This document shows positions 46,529 through 56,418 of a stretch of DNA of 64,000 nucleotides, one piece after another. Location of the stretch: NCBI GenBank assembly GCA_947499545.1, contig CANMOZ010000002.1, positions 277,018-341,017 of the forward strand, in the 5' to 3' direction. Position numbers and translations under genes: made by a program. The first letter of the stretch is position 1; every line of letters begins with the position of its first letter. The DNA is from an uncultured Saccharospirillaceae bacterium. Lineage in GTDB: Bacteria; Pseudomonadota; Gammaproteobacteria; Pseudomonadales; Oceanobacteraceae. The notes below the pieces were generated by a model. That model was not told the origin of the DNA and did not search any database. It was given only the letters and a program-made list of their open reading frames with translations.

Positions 46529-47047
46529 ATGAAAAGGCAAACCAACGTTAGTCAGCTAAATATTCGCAAATGTATCGATCAGCGTGCTCACTATGAAGGC
46601 TATGTTGAGCTTTCTGAGATGCCGAGGCTATGTGAAGCGCTAGCTGATGATCGGGGACAGGTTGTTTTTGAGTTGCAGTTTGGCGTTGATGAGGAAGGCC
46701 ATCCTTTCTTAGAAGGCCACTGTGAGAGTGATGTCACACTTACGTGTGAGCGTTGTTTGGGCACTATGCCACTGCAGTTAAGCAGTGATTTTCAGGTTGG
46801 TATAGTGTACAGCGACGAACAGGCAAAGCACTTAGCAAAACGCTATGAGCCGGTCATTGTTCACAGCGAAATATTAGATGCAACAAGCATCTTGGAAGAT
46901 GAGATGATTTTGTCTTTGCCTATGTATGCAATGCATGAGAATGCAGATTGTGCCGGAACGAGCCGCGAGCTTGCTGCAGAAGACGGTTCGCAGTCTGATG
47001 AGGTTAAAGACAACCCATTCAGCGTATTAGCGCAACTCAAAAAATAG
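46529..47047 (+). CDS. yceD: YceD family protein (DUF177), 23S rRNA accumulation protein
   Basis: 172 residues from ATG 46529; a GTG-type start at 46502 would add nine residues. The DUF177 pattern is clear: [24 protein letters not shown] (CxxC), [21 protein letters not shown] and [11 protein letters not shown] at the end. Needed for normal 23S rRNA levels; it precedes rpmF in most bacteria. Confidence 0.92.
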   Translation: MKRQTNVSQLNIRKCIDQRAHYEGYVELSEMPRLCEALADDRGQVVFELQFGVDEEGHPFLEGHCESDVTLTCERCLGTMPLQLSSDFQVGIVYSDEQAKHLAKRYEPVIVHSEILDATSILEDEMILSLPMYAMHENADCAGTSRELAAEDGSQSDEVKDNPFSVLAQLKK

Positions 47048-47073
47048 AGAGTAATTTAAGTAGGAGCCCTGCC

Positions 47074-47244
47074 ATGGCTGTTCAACAAAATCGTAAAACT
47101 CGTTCTAAGCGTGACATGCGTCGTTCTCATGATGCACTGTCTACTGGTTCAGTTTCCATTGATCCAACCAGCGGTGAAGCGCATCGTCGCCATCATGTTA
47201 CCCCTGATGGTTTCTTGCGTGGCCGTAAAGTCATCAACAAGTAA
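47074..47244 (+). CDS. rpmF: Large-subunit ribosomal protein bL32
   Basis: 56 residues: [20 protein letters not shown] at the start, [14 protein letters not shown] and KVINK at the end. This is the Cys-less form of L32, so it does not bind zinc. Ribosome site TAGGAG lies ten bases ahead of the ATG. Lies between yceD (26 bp before) and plsX (8 bp after), tying ribosome and lipid synthesis as usual. Confidence 0.97.
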   Translation: MAVQQNRKTRSKRDMRRSHDALSTGSVSIDPTSGEAHRRHHVTPDGFLRGRKVINK

Positions 47245-47252
47245 TTGTTCGT

Positions 47253-48260
47253 ATGATTACCATTGCTGTTGATGCAATGGGGGGGGACGAAGGGCCAACC
47301 GTCGTCCTCCAAAGCCTATCTCCTTTGCTGCATGCTTTCCCAAATCTATCCATCCGCATTTTTTGTACGCCTGATACTCATCAAAAGGCGCCTGGCTCGT
47401 TAATACGGCACCGTCGCGTGCAATGGGTCATGACGTCGACCGTTGTTGCACAAGATGAGTGGCCAGCGTCGGTGCTGAGAACCAAGCAAAACTCCACAAT
47501 GGGGTTGGCACTTAAAGCGGTGGCTGGCGGAGAAGTGGACGCCTGTGTGACCTCAGGTAACACGGGAGCATTGGTTGCGCTTTCTAAGTACTTGGTGGGT
47601 TTGCAGCCTGGTTTAGATCGCCCTGCTCTGGGTACCTGGTTGCCGAGTCTAGATGGCCAACATTTGTTGTTGGATATTGGCGCTAATCTCCACTGTGATG
47701 CAGAGCTGATGTTGCAGTTTGCATTGATGGGGGCTGTGGTTGCGGAGCAAGTGCTGGGAAATCCTTCACCACGCATAGCCTTATTAAATGTGGGTACGGA
47801 AATCCAAAAAGGTGGAGATCGGCTGCAAGCCGTGCACTCCGCTTTAATGAGACCGGAATTGCAACTGAATTATGTTGGTTACGTAGAAGGGCATGATTTA
47901 TTTGCAGATAAAGCGGACGTTATTCTTTGTGATGGTTTTGTTGGAAATATCAGTATAAAAGCTTGTGAAGGGTTGCTCGACTTTATACAGCAGAGTGTTT
48001 TGAAATCGAATGCCTCAAATATCAAGGCAAAATGGACTGCAAAGTTGTTAAGCCCCTTCTTGAAGAAAGCCTTTAGAGCCTTAGACGCACCAAAATCTAA
48101 AGGGGCTGTTATGTTGGGTTTGGTTAAGCCTGTAGTAAAATGCCACGGGCGCTCAAAAAGCGATGATTGGGCTAGTGCGATTCAGTATGCCTATCACGAA
48201 GTGCAGTCACAAGTTGCGGGTAAAGTCGCCCAAAGGTTGGCAAATTGGGGGCCAATGTAG
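47253..48260 (+). CDS. plsX: Phosphate acyltransferase PlsX
   Basis: 335 residues. Converts acyl-ACP to acyl-phosphate for phospholipid synthesis. AVDAMGGDEGP at the N-terminus, CVTSGNTGALVALS, LLDIGANLHCDA, LLNVGTEIQKG and DVILCDGFVGNISIKACEG are the family blocks. A peripheral membrane protein. Eight bases after rpmF. Confidence 0.96.
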   Translation: MITIAVDAMGGDEGPTVVLQSLSPLLHAFPNLSIRIFCTPDTHQKAPGSLIRHRRVQWVMTSTVVAQDEWPASVLRTKQNSTMGLALKAVAGGEVDACVTSGNTGALVALSKYLVGLQPGLDRPALGTWLPSLDGQHLLLDIGANLHCDAELMLQFALMGAVVAEQVLGNPSPRIALLNVGTEIQKGGDRLQAVHSALMRPELQLNYVGYVEGHDLFADKADVILCDGFVGNISIKACEGLLDFIQQSVLKSNASNIKAKWTAKLLSPFLKKAFRALDAPKSKGAVMLGLVKPVVKCHGRSKSDDWASAIQYAYHEVQSQVAGKVAQRLANWGPM

Positions 48261-48265
48261 AAAGC

Positions 48266-48296
48266 TTGGGTTTTCTCTTATTGCCGCCCTGTATAA
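48266..48296 (+). promoter_or_regulatory. Possible promoter upstream of fabD
   Basis: A consensus -10 TATAAT at 48291-48296 in the 158-bp gap after plsX; a -35-like TTGGGT lies 19 bases upstream. The spacing is long, so only the -10 is convincing. Confidence 0.35.
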
Positions 48297-48418
48297 TATT
48301 GTGAACCAGCCAAAGGCGAGTCAAGTGATGTAGCCATGACAGCGGGGCAGGCCTTAGAGGAACTCTACTTTAATATTGGTTCTCTTCAATAAGTGTTGAA
48401 TTCTTTTAGTGAGATGAA

Positions 48419-49384
48419 GTGAGTAACTGGATGCAAAACATTGCAGTAGTATGCCCGGGGCAGGGGTCTCAATCTGTAGGCATGATGACAGCTTTGTCGG
48501 AGAAAAGTGACCTTGTACAATTGACCTTTGTTGAGGCTTCTGAATCTGTTGGATTTGACTTGTGGGAGTTGGTCAATTCAGGGCCTGAAGAGCAATTAAA
48601 TCTGACACAAAATACTCAACCCGCTTTGGTTGCAGCAAGCGTGGCTGCATGGCGGGTTTTACAGGAACAGCTCGCAGATCAAGGCAAGTCATTTCACCCC
48701 AGTTATTTTGCGGGCCATAGTTTGGGTGAGTTCTCTGCGCTGGTGCTGTCTGGAGCGATGAGTCTTAAAGATGCGGTGAAAGTTGTTCAACAGCGTGGCA
48801 AGTTGATGTCTGAGGCGTTAGAGCCAGGCATTGGCGGTATGGTTGCTGTACTGGGGTTGGATGAAGCCAGCATCCGTGAGATCTGTGAGAAAACGAGTAC
48901 CGTAAGCCAGAGCGTTTCTTTGGCTAACATTAATGCCCCTGGCCAGATTGTTTTAGCTGGACATGTAGCGGCGCTTGAAAAAGCAGCTGAACTTTGTAAA
49001 TCCGCAGGGGCTAAGCGGGCGGTGATGTTGCCTGTCAGCGGCCCATTTCACTCGCCTCTGATTTGCTCGGCAGCTGAAGGGTTGCAGATTGAGTTAACAA
49101 AGGTTGAGTTGAACACACCTGCCGCACCCATTATCCAAAATGTTACCAATGCGCCCGAAGTTGATGTTGCACGCATTCGCTCAAATTTAGTGCAGCAAGT
49201 CACTCATCCGGTGAACTGGGTGCAGGCTGTTGAATTCATGCAGCAGAATGGGGTTGATACCCTTTTGGAAGTGGGCCCTGGAAAGGTATTGACGGGATTA
49301 AACAAGCGCATCAATCGAAGTCTCAACTTAAATACTTCAGAAACTCCTGATGCGATACAAGCCTTTGTTCAACTGCTTAATTAA
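48419..49384 (+). CDS. fabD: Malonyl-CoA:ACP transacylase
   Basis: 321 residues. Loads malonate on ACP. GQGSQSVGMM, the active-site Ser in FAGHSLGEFSALV, Arg/His of the MLPVSGPFHSPL block. The start is GTG 48419, or the ATG four codons later. Confidence 0.96.
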   Translation: MSNWMQNIAVVCPGQGSQSVGMMTALSEKSDLVQLTFVEASESVGFDLWELVNSGPEEQLNLTQNTQPALVAASVAAWRVLQEQLADQGKSFHPSYFAGHSLGEFSALVLSGAMSLKDAVKVVQQRGKLMSEALEPGIGGMVAVLGLDEASIREICEKTSTVSQSVSLANINAPGQIVLAGHVAALEKAAELCKSAGAKRAVMLPVSGPFHSPLICSAAEGLQIELTKVELNTPAAPIIQNVTNAPEVDVARIRSNLVQQVTHPVNWVQAVEFMQQNGVDTLLEVGPGKVLTGLNKRINRSLNLNTSETPDAIQAFVQLLN

Positions 49385-49440
49385 TGAGTCTCTGCCTGAT
49401 AGGCTTTTGAATTCTGGATAGATCAAAGAAAGGATAAACA

Positions 49441-50187
49441 ATGTCAACAACAGAGCAGCCCGTTGCTTTAGTAACGGGTGCAAGTAGGGGTATAGGGAAG
49501 GCCATTGCGTTGCGTTTGCAGGCTCAAGGCATGCAAGTGATTGGTACTGCAACCAGCGAACAAGGAGCTGCGTCTATTCAAGCTTACTTGTCTGATGCAC
49601 CTGTTGCAGGACATGGCCTGGTACTAAACGTCACCCAAGACGATAGCATCCAGTCTTTCTTGGCAGAATTAAAAGAGCGTAAGCTCTCTCCGTTGGTGCT
49701 TGTCAATAATGCCGGCATCACACGTGATGGACTGCTAATGAGGATGGGGGAGGCTGATTGGGATGAAGTCCTAAATGCGAATTTGACGGGTGCTTTCAAG
49801 TTGACCAAGGCCATGATCAAGGCCATGATGAAAGCCCGCTGGGGCCGTATCATCAACATTAGCTCCGTCGTGGGACGCATGGGTAATCCAGGGCAAGCGA
49901 ACTACGCTGCCAGCAAGGCTGGTATAGAAGGTTTCACTAAGGCCTTGGCCCTTGAGCTTGGAAGCCGTAATATTACGGTCAATGCGGTTGCTCCTGGTTT
50001 CATTGGAACGGATATGACGGATAAACTGGACGATGACCAGAAAGCCCGCATGATGGAGCGAATTCCTTTGCAGAGGTACGGTACGCCTGAAGAGGTGGCT
50101 GCTTCTGTTTGTTTCTTGAGCAGCTCTGATGCGGCTTATATCACCGGGCAAACCCTTCAAGTGAATGGTGGTTTGTACCTGGATTAA
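49441..50187 (+). CDS. fabG: 3-oxoacyl-ACP reductase
   Basis: 248-residue short-chain dehydrogenase: TGASRGIGKAI (NADP loop), NNAGITRDGLLMRM, the Ser of NISSVVGRMGNPGQ, YAASKAG (catalytic Tyr and Lys) and the C-terminal QTLQVNGGLYLD. First reduction of the elongation cycle. AAGGA ribosome site ahead of ATG. Confidence 0.96.
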   Translation: MSTTEQPVALVTGASRGIGKAIALRLQAQGMQVIGTATSEQGAASIQAYLSDAPVAGHGLVLNVTQDDSIQSFLAELKERKLSPLVLVNNAGITRDGLLMRMGEADWDEVLNANLTGAFKLTKAMIKAMMKARWGRIINISSVVGRMGNPGQANYAASKAGIEGFTKALALELGSRNITVNAVAPGFIGTDMTDKLDDDQKARMMERIPLQRYGTPEEVAASVCFLSSSDAAYITGQTLQVNGGLYLD

Positions 50188-50314
50188 ACGTTTAGCCAAG
50201 TTGAAGTCTTACTTGGGCTTGGCCTGACGCCATATAATCGGCAGCTTTTTACAGTTTTGGCTGGTATTTTGGGGAAACCTGAATTAGCGTCCCAGAGTTC
50301 ACCTCAAAAGGGTC

Positions 50315-50342
50315 TCGACCTGGCCTGGTAGCGAGTTATAAT
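50315..50342 (+). promoter_or_regulatory. Promoter of acpP
   Basis: -35 TCGACC (four of six), 16-bp spacer, -10 TATAAT (six of six), ending 67 bp before the ATG. A separate promoter suits the high demand for ACP. Confidence 0.5.
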
Positions 50343-50409
50343 GTCTGACGCTTTGATTGGGGTATGATAGTCTCCAACCGAGCAAGTGATTACGAAATAG
50401 GATCTGACA

Positions 50410-50643
50410 ATGAGCAATATCGAAGAACGCGTTAAAAAAATCATCATAGAGCAACTCGGCGTTGAAGAGGCTGAAGTAAAGAATGCAGCCGCTTTCGTTG
50501 ACGATTTGGGCGCGGACTCACTGGATACTGTAGAGCTAGTCATGGCTTTGGAAGAAGAGTTTGAAACTGAGATTCCAGACAAGGACGCTGAGAAGCTTTT
50601 GACTGTGCAAGACGCAATTGACTACATCGTTTCAAATCTTTAA
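50410..50643 (+). CDS. acpP: Acyl carrier protein
   Basis: 77 acidic residues. The phosphopantetheine Ser is in [21 protein letters not shown]. Carries growing acyl chains for all Fab enzymes. Confidence 0.98.
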   Translation: MSNIEERVKKIIIEQLGVEEAEVKNAAAFVDDLGADSLDTVELVMALEEEFETEIPDKDAEKLLTVQDAIDYIVSNL

Positions 50644-50668
50644 TCAGCGCGTCGCTTCATAGATTACT

Positions 50669-50705
50669 AAGCCGCAACTAGTTCGTTAGTTGCGGCTTTA
50701 TTTTT
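50669..50705 (+). terminator. Terminator between acpP and fabF
   Basis: A perfect 12-bp stem, AAGCCGCAACTA / TAGTTGCGGCTT, loop GTTCGT, then TATTTTT. It probably lets through a fraction of transcripts to fabF. Confidence 0.9.
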
Positions 50706-50725
50706 CCTGACATTAGGAGATGACT

Positions 50726-51967
50726 ATGGGCAGAAGGCGAGTGGTGGTCACAGGTCTTGGTGCCATTACCCCTCTAGGAAATACTGCTTCTAAAACATGG
50801 GCTAATATTTTGGCCGGCAAGAGCGGTATCAGTTCCATTGAGCATTTTGATACAAGCCAGTTCACGACCCAATTTGCGGGTACGGTGAAAGACCTTGACG
50901 TTTCTGAGCATATTTCAACGAAAGATGCTAAGAAAATGGACGGGTTCATTCAGTACGGTGTATTGGCTTCTATCCATGCGGTGGAAGATGCTGGTTTGAT
51001 GTCTGATACTTTGGACTTAAGCCGTGTGGGTGTGGCCGTAGGTTCTGGTATTGGTGGGTTGGGTTTTATTGAAACAAACTACACCAAGCTGGAGAAATCT
51101 GGGCCTAAACGAGTGTCCCCGTTTTTTATTCCCGGTAGCATTATCAACATGATCTCTGGACATGTTGCCATTCGTTATGGATTTGAAGGCCCTAACTTTG
51201 CTATTTCCACGGCTTGTACCACTGGTTTGCATAACATCGGTTATTCGGCTCGTGCGATTGCGTATGGTGATGCCGATGTGATGATAGCGGGTGGTGCTGA
51301 GCAAGCGTGTACACCATCAGGGATGGCTGGCTTTGCTGCTGCAAGAGCGCTTTCAACACGAAATGATGACCCTGAAAGAGCAAGCCGCCCTTGGGATCGA
51401 AACCGTGATGGGTTTGTTCTCAGTGATGGCGCTGGCGTGATTGTACTTGAAGAATATGAGCATGCAAAAGCGCGTGGAGCGACGATTTATGCTGAAGTGA
51501 AAGGCTTTGGTGTAAGCTGTGATGCTTATCATATCACATCGCCAAGAGAAGGCGGTGCAGGCTTTGCGGTGGCAATGAATAATGCCATTAAAGACGCCCA
51601 ACTCAATGTTGAAGACGTTGACTACATTAACGCCCATGGCACGTCTACCCCAGTCGGTGACGTAGCAGAAAGTCAGGCTGTTGAAGGACTGTTTGGCGAC
51701 GCGGCTAAGCGTTTGGCTATTAGTTCGACGAAGTCTATGACAGGTCATTTGTTGGGCGCTGCGGGCAGTGTTGAAGCAATCTTTGGCGTTTTAGCCTTAC
51801 GTGATCAAATTGCTCCCCCAACCATCAACTTAGAAGAAGTAGATGAAGGTTGTAACTTGGATTACGTACCTAATGTCGCGCGTGAAATGCCGATCCGTCA
51901 TGTGCTATCAAATTCGTATGGTTTTGGTGGGACTAACGGTAGCTTGCTGCTCAGCAAAGTAGAATAA
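50726..51967 (+). CDS. fabF: 3-oxoacyl-ACP synthase II
   Basis: 413 residues. Condenses malonyl-ACP with acyl-ACP. Active-site Cys in [12 protein letters not shown], the two catalytic His in [11 protein letters not shown] and [14 protein letters not shown], and [15 protein letters not shown] 50726 has AGGAG six bases upstream; the ATG at 50720 lies on the ribosome site itself. Confidence 0.96.
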   Translation: MGRRRVVVTGLGAITPLGNTASKTWANILAGKSGISSIEHFDTSQFTTQFAGTVKDLDVSEHISTKDAKKMDGFIQYGVLASIHAVEDAGLMSDTLDLSRVGVAVGSGIGGLGFIETNYTKLEKSGPKRVSPFFIPGSIINMISGHVAIRYGFEGPNFAISTACTTGLHNIGYSARAIAYGDADVMIAGGAEQACTPSGMAGFAAARALSTRNDDPERASRPWDRNRDGFVLSDGAGVIVLEEYEHAKARGATIYAEVKGFGVSCDAYHITSPREGGAGFAVAMNNAIKDAQLNVEDVDYINAHGTSTPVGDVAESQAVEGLFGDAAKRLAISSTKSMTGHLLGAAGSVEAIFGVLALRDQIAPPTINLEEVDEGCNLDYVPNVAREMPIRHVLSNSYGFGGTNGSLLLSKVE

Positions 51968-51995
51968 TGTATATGTTCTATTGGTTGAGGGAAGC

Positions 51996-52883
51996 GTGAA
52001 ACCAAAACAGGTATTGGTTAACGGACTTCCTAACCAACACGTCTCCGTATTGGACCGAAGTATTCAATTCGGGGACGGTCTTTTCGAAACACTCATCTCT
52101 GTTGATGGGACGGTGCTTCACTGGCCTTATCATCTGGAACGCCTACAAGAGGGCGCTTCAAAACTCCAAATTCCAATTTCACCGGCGGATATCAAAACCT
52201 TTTACGATTGGGCGTGCCAACAAAGCGATGGTGATCAAGCTCAGGTGCTTAAATGGATCATGACGCGAGGTGAAACCGCTAGGGGCTATGCGTTTCCGGA
52301 AAGTATCAAACCCACCCATATCTATGAGTCATTTCCTTATGTGGGGTTTGTTCGTAGACAATGGGAGCAAGGCTTAAAGGTTAGGGTTTCAGACGTTCCC
52401 ATTACTCAAAACTCGTTTTTGGCCGGTATTAAGCATTTGAATCGGTTGGATTCAGTTATGGCTAAAAAGCTTCAACCTCAGCAGGTAGATGAGGTGTTAT
52501 TGGCTAAGCCTAACGGAGAGATTGTTGAAGCGACGATGGGAAATGTGTTTTGGTTTGAAGATGGACAATGGTGGACACCACCGCTGGATTGTGCGGGCGT
52601 GAACGGAATCATTCGTCGTCGCCTGTTGAACACTGGCCAAACTGAAACGGGCTTAGCTTTTGGTGAAAAAGTATTAAACAGCGATTCTCTTGCCCAAACC
52701 AGTGCTGCATTTGTGTGTAATGTTGTGCTTGGTGCATGGCCAATCAGGGGGGTTGACCCAGAACCACCTAACAAAACAAAAAAAATGGATTGGAAACCTT
52801 TACGTATGGTACAGCGATTGATTTATGATTGGGGTTACCCAACAAATTCAGAGATAGAAAGCATCCTGGATGAGGCATTCTAG
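51996..52883 (+). CDS. pabC: Aminodeoxychorismate lyase
   Basis: About 295 residues from GTG 51996 (GAGGGA upstream). PLP fold type IV: DRSIQFGDGLFET, the PLP-Lys in GIKHLNRLDSVMAKKL, and EATMGNVFWF. Splits aminodeoxychorismate into 4-aminobenzoate for folate and pyruvate. fabF-pabC-mltG is a conserved order. Confidence 0.93.
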   Translation: MKPKQVLVNGLPNQHVSVLDRSIQFGDGLFETLISVDGTVLHWPYHLERLQEGASKLQIPISPADIKTFYDWACQQSDGDQAQVLKWIMTRGETARGYAFPESIKPTHIYESFPYVGFVRRQWEQGLKVRVSDVPITQNSFLAGIKHLNRLDSVMAKKLQPQQVDEVLLAKPNGEIVEATMGNVFWFEDGQWWTPPLDCAGVNGIIRRRLLNTGQTETGLAFGEKVLNSDSLAQTSAAFVCNVVLGAWPIRGVDPEPPNKTKKMDWKPLRMVQRLIYDWGYPTNSEIESILDEAF

Positions 52884-52925
52884 ATAGAGCTGCTTCAACA
52901 TTGAGTATTCATACATATTGAACGA

Positions 52926-53969
52926 TTGAGAGTAACGGCTTTGCTTAGACTGTCGAAAAAAAGTTTTGCGTTGATGCTGTTGATGCTGATTTTATGGGCA
53001 GGATTATACGTATCTCGTGCGGTTTGGTCTTTATATCAACCCATCAATATAGAAGAGCCTCAGAGGTTTCAGATCAAAAAAGGCATGACGTTTAAAAAGG
53101 TCATGCGTGACATGGGGAAAGCAGGTATTGTGGAAGATCCCCGTTGGTTAGCGATCTATGCTCGTTTATCTGAACAGGCCGGCAAGGTGAAAGCGGGGTT
53201 GTTTGAAATTCCTCCGGGGATTACCCAATTAGAACTCTTAGAGTTTCTGATTGAAGGGAATGTCATCAAAGACAGTATTCAGTTTATAGAAGGAACCAGT
53301 TATACCGATGTGTTGGGTCGTTTGAAAGCACATCCAGAAGTTGAGTATGACTTGCCGGAAGGAGAAGCAGAGTTAATGGCTTTTCTTGGAATAGAAGGGC
53401 ATCCTGAAGGGCAGTTTTTTCCAGATACATACCAGTTTGATGTGGGAACTTCTGCGAGTGATTTATTAAAACGAGCGCATAAGCGACTCCAAGACATGTT
53501 GGCCGACGCTTGGAAAGAGCGGCAAGAGTCACTGCCATTGAAAACCCCATATGAAGCCTTGATCTTAGCTTCTCTTGTTGAAAAAGAAACGGGTGTTCCT
53601 GAAGAGCGACCCATTATTGCGGGGGTTTTTGTGAATCGCTTAAATAAGGGGATGCGGCTTGAGACAGACCCTACGGTCATTTATGGATTAGGGAAGGCCT
53701 ATCGTGGCAACCTTACCCGCAAACATCTGCGATCATGGACACCCTACAATACGTATCGCATCAGTGGGTTACCCCCGACACCAATCGCATTAGTAGGGAA
53801 AGAAGCTATTTTTGCTGCGACACAGCCAGATAAAACGGATCATTTGTACTTTGTGGCCAAAGGGGATGGCTCACATTATTTCTCAAAAACCTATCGTGAG
53901 CACCAAGGTGCTGTAGCAAAGTATCAGTTGAATGAACGCAAAAAAAATTACCAATCCAAGCCTAAGTAG
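52926..53969 (+). CDS. mltG: Endolytic murein transglycosylase MltG
   Basis: About 347 residues. Cuts nascent peptidoglycan strands at the outer face of the inner membrane. An N-terminal membrane helix (MLLMLILWAGLYVSRAV), a LysM-like part (FQIKKGMTFKKVMRDMGKAG), and the YceG domain with ASLVEKETGVPEERPIIAGVFVNRL (catalytic Glu), LETDPTVIYGLG and NTYRISGLPPTPI. There is no ATG at the start: TTG 52926 or TTG 52941 are the options. Overlaps tmk. Confidence 0.93.
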   Translation: MRVTALLRLSKKSFALMLLMLILWAGLYVSRAVWSLYQPINIEEPQRFQIKKGMTFKKVMRDMGKAGIVEDPRWLAIYARLSEQAGKVKAGLFEIPPGITQLELLEFLIEGNVIKDSIQFIEGTSYTDVLGRLKAHPEVEYDLPEGEAELMAFLGIEGHPEGQFFPDTYQFDVGTSASDLLKRAHKRLQDMLADAWKERQESLPLKTPYEALILASLVEKETGVPEERPIIAGVFVNRLNKGMRLETDPTVIYGLGKAYRGNLTRKHLRSWTPYNTYRISGLPPTPIALVGKEAIFAATQPDKTDHLYFVAKGDGSHYFSKTYREHQGAVAKYQLNERKKNYQSKPK

Positions 53970-54615
53970 TCATCAGGCAAGAGGACGTTTTATTACGTTA
54001 GAGGGCAGTGAGGGGGCAGGAAAATCCACACAGCTTGAAGCGGTAAAGGCTTGGCTGGAAGCGCATCAAATCCCTCATCAAATAACCCGAGAGCCGGGTG
54101 GCACGCCTTTGTCTGAGGCTATCCGAGAACTGGTGTTGGACCCTCAATATCAGGTACAGGCCGATACAGAACTATTGCTGATGTTTGCGGCGAGAGCGCA
54201 ACACATTCACGAAAGCATTATGCCTCAACTGCAGTCAGGGGTTTGGGTGGTGTCTGATCGTTTTACAGATTCGACCTATGCCTACCAAGGCATGGCCAGA
54301 GGGTTTGATCTTGAACGTATTGAGTATTTAGAGCAATGGGTCCAACAAGACCTTCAGCCAGACTTGACCCTCCTGTACGATGTTCCTGTGAATATTGGGC
54401 TCAAACGAGCATCGATGAGAAGTGCCTCTGATCGAATTGAACAAGAATCCAAAGCTTTTTTTGACCGGGTACGCCAAGGTTACTTGATGCGTGCTAAACA
54501 GCATCCAGATAGAGTCCGAATCATTGATGCATCGCCCAGTGTTGAGTTGGTGACGGAGCAAACCACACATACATTGGATCAGTACTTAGGGAGCATTCAG
54601 CATGTCGAACGCTAA
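53932..54615 (+). CDS. tmk: Thymidylate kinase
   Basis: 227 residues. Makes dTDP from dTMP. P-loop TLEGSEGAGKST, the DR[YF]-type motif REPGGTPLSEAIRELVL, and VSDRFTDSTYAYQG. The N-terminal 17 residues precede the family's usual start. Overlaps mltG by 38 bases and holB by 14. Confidence 0.95.
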   Translation: MNAKKITNPSLSSHQARGRFITLEGSEGAGKSTQLEAVKAWLEAHQIPHQITREPGGTPLSEAIRELVLDPQYQVQADTELLLMFAARAQHIHESIMPQLQSGVWVVSDRFTDSTYAYQGMARGFDLERIEYLEQWVQQDLQPDLTLLYDVPVNIGLKRASMRSASDRIEQESKAFFDRVRQGYLMRAKQHPDRVRIIDASPSVELVTEQTTHTLDQYLGSIQHVER

Positions 54616-55588
54616 TGCTTTAAAGCGGAATGAGTTATATCCATGGTTACTCCCTATTTGGGATCGCATAACTGCCTCCAAGTTGGCGCATGCGATTTTA
54701 CTTGAAGGGCATGAAGGTGTGGCGCCGTCGCAGCTGGCTCAAACGCTTGCGAAATGGCAGCTCTGTATTGACCCTGTTGAGGACGGTGCTTGCGGTCATT
54801 GTCAATCTTGTTTGTTGGATGCAGCTCAAGGAGGGCATCCGGATGCTGTCTGGGTTATGCCACCAGCGGCTGGAAAACAAATTGGTATACAGGTGATTCG
54901 TGAGCTTCAAGATTTCGCTAATACAAAACCGCAGCTAGCCAAGAATAAAGTGGTGGTAATGGGGCCAGCTGAAAACTTAAACCACAATGCCATGAACGCA
55001 GTTTTAAAAACGTTAGAAGAACCCATCCCCAACTTTTATTTTTTCCTTTGGAGCCATCAACCAGGGAAGTTGTTACCAACCTTTGTGAGTCGATGTCAGC
55101 GTCACGCGGTGTATCGTCCTGAAACGGCGTTCACTATGGCTTGGTTGCAGGCAGAATGCCCATCGACGACTTCTGATCAATTGAATCAAGCTCTACTGCA
55201 AAGTGATGGGTGGCCGATAACGGCAAAAAACCATCTGGCCAGTGGAGAAGTGTCGGTATTTGAGTCCTGTATCAAGGACTTATCTCAGGCAATGGAGAAT
55301 AATGACGCCTGGTTGAAAACGGTCGATCGCTGGAGCAAGCTGGGATTGGCAGATCTTGATCAACGTCTTGGGTGCTTTTCTGTCTGTCTTAAAGAGCTGA
55401 TTATGCATCCTAAAGAGGCTACCTTTAGCAGCTGTATGGCGGTGACTGCGGTGGACTCGTTAATAAGGTTAGAGCAGGACATTCAGCGCTTGAGAGCCGA
55501 TTTGCAGCGTGGTCAGTGCTTCCTCAACCTAAAAATGCAGATTACGGGCTTCTTGGTTGACTGGCGTCGGCTTGTCATCAACACTTGA
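54602..55588 (+). CDS. holB: DNA polymerase III delta-prime subunit
   Basis: 328 residues, clamp-loader subunit. Zinc-binding Cys (CIDPVEDGACGHCQSC), DAVWVMPPAAGKQIGIQVIREL, and the arginine-finger SRC in FVSRCQRHAV; the Walker A motif is missing, as normal for this subunit. tmk-holB-pilZ is conserved in gammaproteobacteria. Confidence 0.93.
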   Translation: MSNANALKRNELYPWLLPIWDRITASKLAHAILLEGHEGVAPSQLAQTLAKWQLCIDPVEDGACGHCQSCLLDAAQGGHPDAVWVMPPAAGKQIGIQVIRELQDFANTKPQLAKNKVVVMGPAENLNHNAMNAVLKTLEEPIPNFYFFLWSHQPGKLLPTFVSRCQRHAVYRPETAFTMAWLQAECPSTTSDQLNQALLQSDGWPITAKNHLASGEVSVFESCIKDLSQAMENNDAWLKTVDRWSKLGLADLDQRLGCFSVCLKELIMHPKEATFSSCMAVTAVDSLIRLEQDIQRLRADLQRGQCFLNLKMQITGFLVDWRRLVINT

Positions 55589-55680
55589 TAGAGTGAGCCC
55601 TTGATACGCCACGGTGAGACGCAATAACGGTGGTGAATCGCTCCAGATGTGTGTTGTCGTTGGTGGATTGGGAGTAAGGT

Positions 55681-56028
55681 ATGGCACCAAAAATGGGTCC
55701 TCGTGGCGGGATCATGAACCTCACGATAAAGGATAAAACAGTCCTTTATCAAACCTACATGCCTTTTCTGAAAAACGGAGGATTGTTCCTCCCAACGAAC
55801 AAAAAATACAAAATGGGCGATGAGGTTTTTATTCTGCTGACCTTAATGGATGAGCCTGAGAAAATCCCAGTTGCTGGTAAAGTCTGCTGGATTACGCCTC
55901 CTGGAGCTCAGGGTAACCGGGCGCCGGGTGTAGGAATTCATTTTGCGGATGATACGATCGCTCGCGATAAGATTGAAAATCAATTGGCAGGTGCGCTGAG
56001 CGCAAATCGTCCAACGCATACCCTTTAA
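55681..56028 (+). CDS. pilZ: PilZ domain protein (PilZ type IV pilus protein family)
   Basis: 115 residues: GIMNLTIKDKTVLYQTYMPFLKNGGLFLPTNKKYKMGDEVFILLTLMDEPEKIPVAGKVCWITP and GVGIHFADD. This is PilZ proper, the stand-alone form that lacks RxxxR, does not bind c-di-GMP and acts on pilus assembly through FimX/PilB. Last gene of the conserved cluster; tatD, commonly next, is replaced by the accessory zone. Confidence 0.92.
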   Translation: MAPKMGPRGGIMNLTIKDKTVLYQTYMPFLKNGGLFLPTNKKYKMGDEVFILLTLMDEPEKIPVAGKVCWITPPGAQGNRAPGVGIHFADDTIARDKIENQLAGALSANRPTHTL

Positions 56029-56063
56029 ATGATTATCCTGTTCACTTGAGCTGCATAAAAAAA

Positions 56064-56092
56064 GGCTCCGTTGCAAAAAATCCGACAGAGCC
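56064..56092 (+). repeat. Terminal-repeat-like palindrome, copy C
   Basis: GGCTCCGTTGCAAAAAATCC followed by GACAGAGCC: arms GGCTC/GAGCC. Preceded by A7, so the minus-strand form resembles a terminator. Marks the left edge of the accessory zone, 35 bp after pilZ. Confidence 0.65.
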
Positions 56093-56418
56093 TCTCTAGC
56101 GTATCTAGGCCACGAATCCTGAAGGGCATGCTCTTACCAACCACTTCAGGATGGCCGTCAAATATCTACTCGCAAAGCATCACGGCCATAAACGGACACC
56201 TCCTCGATTTTTTAGAGTATGAGCGCCAATCGGCAACAAGGTGGCTATTGTCAAAACAAACAACAAACGATGATTTTTTTATACACAGACCTCAAAGCTC
56301 ACTTGAGAAATTTTTTGATACATTGATTTTGTTATTCTTTTTGTTACAGCCACACACTTTAAAACGAGCCCTTACATGAAGAACGCTATACCATGAAAAA
56401 TGTAAGGAGTAAGTATTC
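56093..56418. other. Non-coding stretch with paired hairpins
   Basis: No real gene. At 56109-56156, GGCC and ATCCTGAAG pair with CTTCAGGAT and GGCC around a 19-base loop, and GGCCGT (56153) can pair with ACGGCC (about 56180). This could be a structured RNA, an end of a lost element, or a relic. The rest is AT-rich. Confidence 0.4.

Noticed and set aside
56071-56379. 102-codon plus-strand frame after pilZ
   Set aside because: Begins inside repeat copy C and covers the hairpins; no start signal.
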